Both the position numbers and the translations under genes were made by a program. This document shows positions 13,587 through 15,758 of a stretch of DNA of 15,758 nucleotides, piece after piece; the stretch's first letter is position 1; each line of letters starts with the position of its first letter. Origin of the DNA: Prevotella sp. (lineage in GTDB: Bacteria > Bacteroidota > Bacteroidia > Bacteroidales > Bacteroidaceae); the NCBI GenBank assembly GCA_016291915.1, contig JAEEZP010000187.1, positions 1 through 15,758 on the forward strand, given 5' to 3'. Below the pieces are notes generated by a model, which ran no database searches, was not told the origin of the DNA, and was given only the letters and a program-made list of their open reading frames with translations.

Positions 13587-14675
13587 ATGAGTAATTCAGA
13601 GACACAAAATTTATGTGGTCTGAAGAGGGAAGACTTTCAGACCACTGTCAATGGTAAGCATACAGACCTCTTTCTTCTTAAAAACAGCCAAGGCAACGAA
13701 GTGGCAGTAACCAACTATGGAGGTGCTATCGTAGCCATCATGGTACCAGACAAAAACGGCAACTATGCCAATGTGATTCAGGGACATGACAACATCCAGG
13801 ACGTCATCAACAGTCCGGAGCCTTTCCTTTCTACATTGATCGGCCGTTATGGCAATCGCATCAAAGAAGGAAAATTCCAATTAAACGGTAAAGAATATCA
13901 GTTGGCCATCAACAATGGTCCGAACGCTTTGCACGGTGGCCCTAAGGGATTCCATGCACAGGTGTGGGATGCAGAGCAGATGAACGACGCTACCGTAACG
14001 ATGTGCTATGTCTCTCCATATCTGGAAGAAGGTTTTACCGGTGAATTGAAAACCATCGTAACATTCACCTTCACCGATGAGAATGAGTTGGTTATCAGTT
14101 ATCTGGCTACAACAAACAAGAAGACTATCGTCAACCTTACCCATCACGGATTCTTCTCCTTGGCAGGTATTGCCGACCCTACCCCAACCATCGATGATCT
14201 GCTGTGCGAGATCAATGCTGACTTCTATATCCCCATTGATGAGAACAGCATACCTACCGGAGAGATTCTGAAGGTAGAAGGAACACCGTTTGATTTCCGT
14301 AGGGAAAAAGCTGTCGGACAAGATATCGATGCCGACAATGAGCAGATCAAGAACGGAGCCGGTTATGATCATTGTTTTGTGCTTAATAAAAAAGAAGCCG
14401 GAGATCTTTCCTTTGCCGCCCGTATCACCGATCCCAACAGCGGACGATGGATGGAGGTTTACACCACAGAGCCAGGTGTGCAGGTATATACCGACAACTG
14501 GGCTGACGGCTACAAGGGACAGCATGGCGCAACATTCCCAAGAAGGAGTGCTATCTGTTTCGAGGCACAGCACTTCCCCGACAGTCCTAACCGCAGCTAT
14601 TTCCCCTCTGTGGTATTAACACCCGAGAGTCATTACACCCAAAAGACTATCTACAAGTTTGGTGTGACAAAATAA
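13587..14675 (+). CDS. galM: Aldose 1-epimerase (galactose mutarotase)
   Basis: A 362-residue beta-sandwich enzyme that interconverts the alpha and beta anomers of galactose (and glucose), supplying alpha-galactose to GalK. The substrate-binding His is H116 in NALHGG. The catalytic acid is H187 in NLTHHGFFSLAG, where many relatives have NLTNHTYFNLAG. The catalytic base is E326 in ICFEAQHFPDS. GRYGNRI (86-92) and YDHCF (260-264) are further family blocks. There is no signal peptide, so it is cytoplasmic, unlike some Bacteroidetes GalM paralogues. galK follows after 28 nt, forming a Leloir operon. The start ATG follows an A/T-rich leader from the promoter at 13520. Confidence 0.96.
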   Translation: MSNSETQNLCGLKREDFQTTVNGKHTDLFLLKNSQGNEVAVTNYGGAIVAIMVPDKNGNYANVIQGHDNIQDVINSPEPFLSTLIGRYGNRIKEGKFQLNGKEYQLAINNGPNALHGGPKGFHAQVWDAEQMNDATVTMCYVSPYLEEGFTGELKTIVTFTFTDENELVISYLATTNKKTIVNLTHHGFFSLAGIADPTPTIDDLLCEINADFYIPIDENSIPTGEILKVEGTPFDFRREKAVGQDIDADNEQIKNGAGYDHCFVLNKKEAGDLSFAARITDPNSGRWMEVYTTEPGVQVYTDNWADGYKGQHGATFPRRSAICFEAQHFPDSPNRSYFPSVVLTPESHYTQKTIYKFGVTK

Positions 14676-14703
14676 GTTTTACTAACCTCTAAATAAAATT
14701 ATT

Positions 14704-15758
14704 ATGGATATAGAACACGTAAGAAGTCGCTTTATCAAGCATTTTGATGGTAAGACAGGTAATATCTATGCATCCCCAGGCCGTATCAACCTCATTGGTG
14801 AGCATACAGATTACAATGGTGGTTTCGTATTCCCAGGAGCCGTGGATTGCGGTATAATGGCAGAAGTACGCCCCAATGGCACTAATACTGTGATGTGCTA
14901 TGCCATCGACTTAAAAGACCGTGTTGAATTTAAGGTAGATGATCCACAAGGACCGAAGACCAGTTGGGCACGCTATATCTACGGTATCATCCAGGAGATG
15001 AGAAAGCGTGGTGTTGACGTAAAAGGTTTCAACACAGCATTCTCCGGTGATGTGCCACTGGGTGCCGGCATGTCTTCTTCAGCTGCTCTGGAGAGCTGCT
15101 TTGCCTTCGCTATCAACGACCTGTTTGGCGACAACAAAGTATCCAAATGGGATATGGTATTAGCTGGGCAGGCAACCGAGCATAACTACTGTGGTGTAAA
15201 GTGTGGTATCATGGATCAGTTTGCCAGTGTCTTTGGACAGGCAGGAAAACTGATGCGCCTGGATTGCCGCAGCCGTGAGTTTGAGTATTATCCATTCAAT
15301 CCACAGGGATATAAGCTCGTATTGCTGAACTCTTGTGTGAAGCACGAATTGGCAGGATCTCCCTATAACGACCGCAGAAACAGTTGTGAGAATGTTGTGA
15401 AGCATATCGCTGCCAAGCATCCGGATATGGTGAAGGAGACCTTACGTGACTGTACATGGGAAGAACTTGAGGAAGTACGCGAGGAAGTTGGTGCTGAAGA
15501 CTATAAGCGTGCTAAGTTCGTACTCGGTGAGAAAGACCGTGTGCTGGCAGTCTGCGATGCACTGGTTGCCGGTGACTACGAGACTGTAGGAAAGAAGATG
15601 TACGAGACTCATGAGGGTTTAAGTAAAGATTACGAGGTTTCTTGCGAAGAGCTTGATTTCCTGAATGATATCGCTAAGGCAAATGGTGTTACAGGAAGTC
15701 GAATCATGGGTGGTGGCTTCGGTGGATGTACGATCAACTTGGTGAAAGACGAGTTGTA
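14704..15758 (+). CDS. galK: Galactokinase, 3' end beyond window
   Basis: GHMP-family kinase that phosphorylates alpha-D-galactose to galactose-1-phosphate with ATP. The frame is open from ATG at 14704 to the window edge: 351 codons of the roughly 385 usual for GalK. Galactokinase signature GRINLIGEHTDYNGG lies at 26-40, the ATP-binding GDVPLGAGMSSSAALE at 115-130, catalytic D171 in CGIMDQF, and the third GHMP motif GGGFGGCTINL at 336-346. Only the last strand or helix is missing. It lies 28 nt after galM with no promoter-like box between. A sugar transporter or further Leloir genes may follow outside the window; that is inference. Confidence 0.96.
   Translation, partial: MDIEHVRSRFIKHFDGKTGNIYASPGRINLIGEHTDYNGGFVFPGAVDCGIMAEVRPNGTNTVMCYAIDLKDRVEFKVDDPQGPKTSWARYIYGIIQEMRKRGVDVKGFNTAFSGDVPLGAGMSSSAALESCFAFAINDLFGDNKVSKWDMVLAGQATEHNYCGVKCGIMDQFASVFGQAGKLMRLDCRSREFEYYPFNPQGYKLVLLNSCVKHELAGSPYNDRRNSCENVVKHIAAKHPDMVKETLRDCTWEELEEVREEVGAEDYKRAKFVLGEKDRVLAVCDALVAGDYETVGKKMYETHEGLSKDYEVSCEELDFLNDIAKANGVTGSRIMGGGFGGCTINLVKDEL

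Noticed and set aside
13881..14573. A 230-codon minus-strand open frame opposite galM
   Set aside because: It is antisense to a well-supported GalM with intact catalytic residues, and shows no recognisable motifs.

Overview
The window looks like a chromosomal stretch from a Bacteroidales bacterium, most likely Prevotellaceae (Prevotella or Segatella). The reasons are -7 boxes of the TAnnTTTG type upstream of several genes, A-rich leaders with no Shine-Dalgarno sequence, a secreted M6 protease whose C-terminus resembles a type IX secretion sorting tail, and gene family variants typical of the phylum (a short single-domain mannose-1-phosphate guanylyltransferase, FolC with DTGHN in place of DGAHN). 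I recognise ten complete protein genes and one cut by the right edge. I see no tRNA, rRNA, CRISPR array, insertion sequence or prophage gene.

Layout. Positions 31-4066 carry three leftward genes: dapA (lysine and diaminopimelate synthesis), manC (GDP-mannose synthesis) and fucI (L-fucose isomerase). Divergent from dapA is truA (tRNA pseudouridine synthase). truA converges on a leftward ComEC-family membrane protein, with a 44-bp tandem hairpin repeat in the gap. Divergent from comEC is a rightward run: a secreted M6 metalloprotease, a YbiT-like ABC-F ATPase, grpE, dnaJ, folC, galM and galK (open at the edge). grpE-dnaJ form a chaperone operon and galM-galK a Leloir galactose operon. galM has a good -33/-7 promoter of its own, so it is probably separate from folC.

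The coding part is mostly housekeeping. The unexplained part is between the genes. Four gaps hold short tandem arrays with unit lengths of 7, 8 or 11/44 bp. Several units share a GAGT/ACTC core, and the arrays begin or end at stop or start codons. The clearest is a run of sixteen 8-bp units of form GAGNNNNN that begins inside the dnaJ stop codon, followed by AAACTCT heptamers that are interrupted by a roughly 70-bp double-hairpin element. The same 8-bp family occurs inverted in front of the ABC-F gene, and the same heptamer lies behind dapA. I know of no described function for these arrays.

Three other points deserve a look. The ABC-F protein appears to have one intact composite ATP site and one site degenerate in all three motifs. 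The ComEC protein lacks both the OB-fold and the metallo-beta-lactamase domain. A strong hairpin in the start of folC has a left arm that could pair instead with the upstream element. All residue numbers, motifs and spacings were read by eye; no search or folding program was run.
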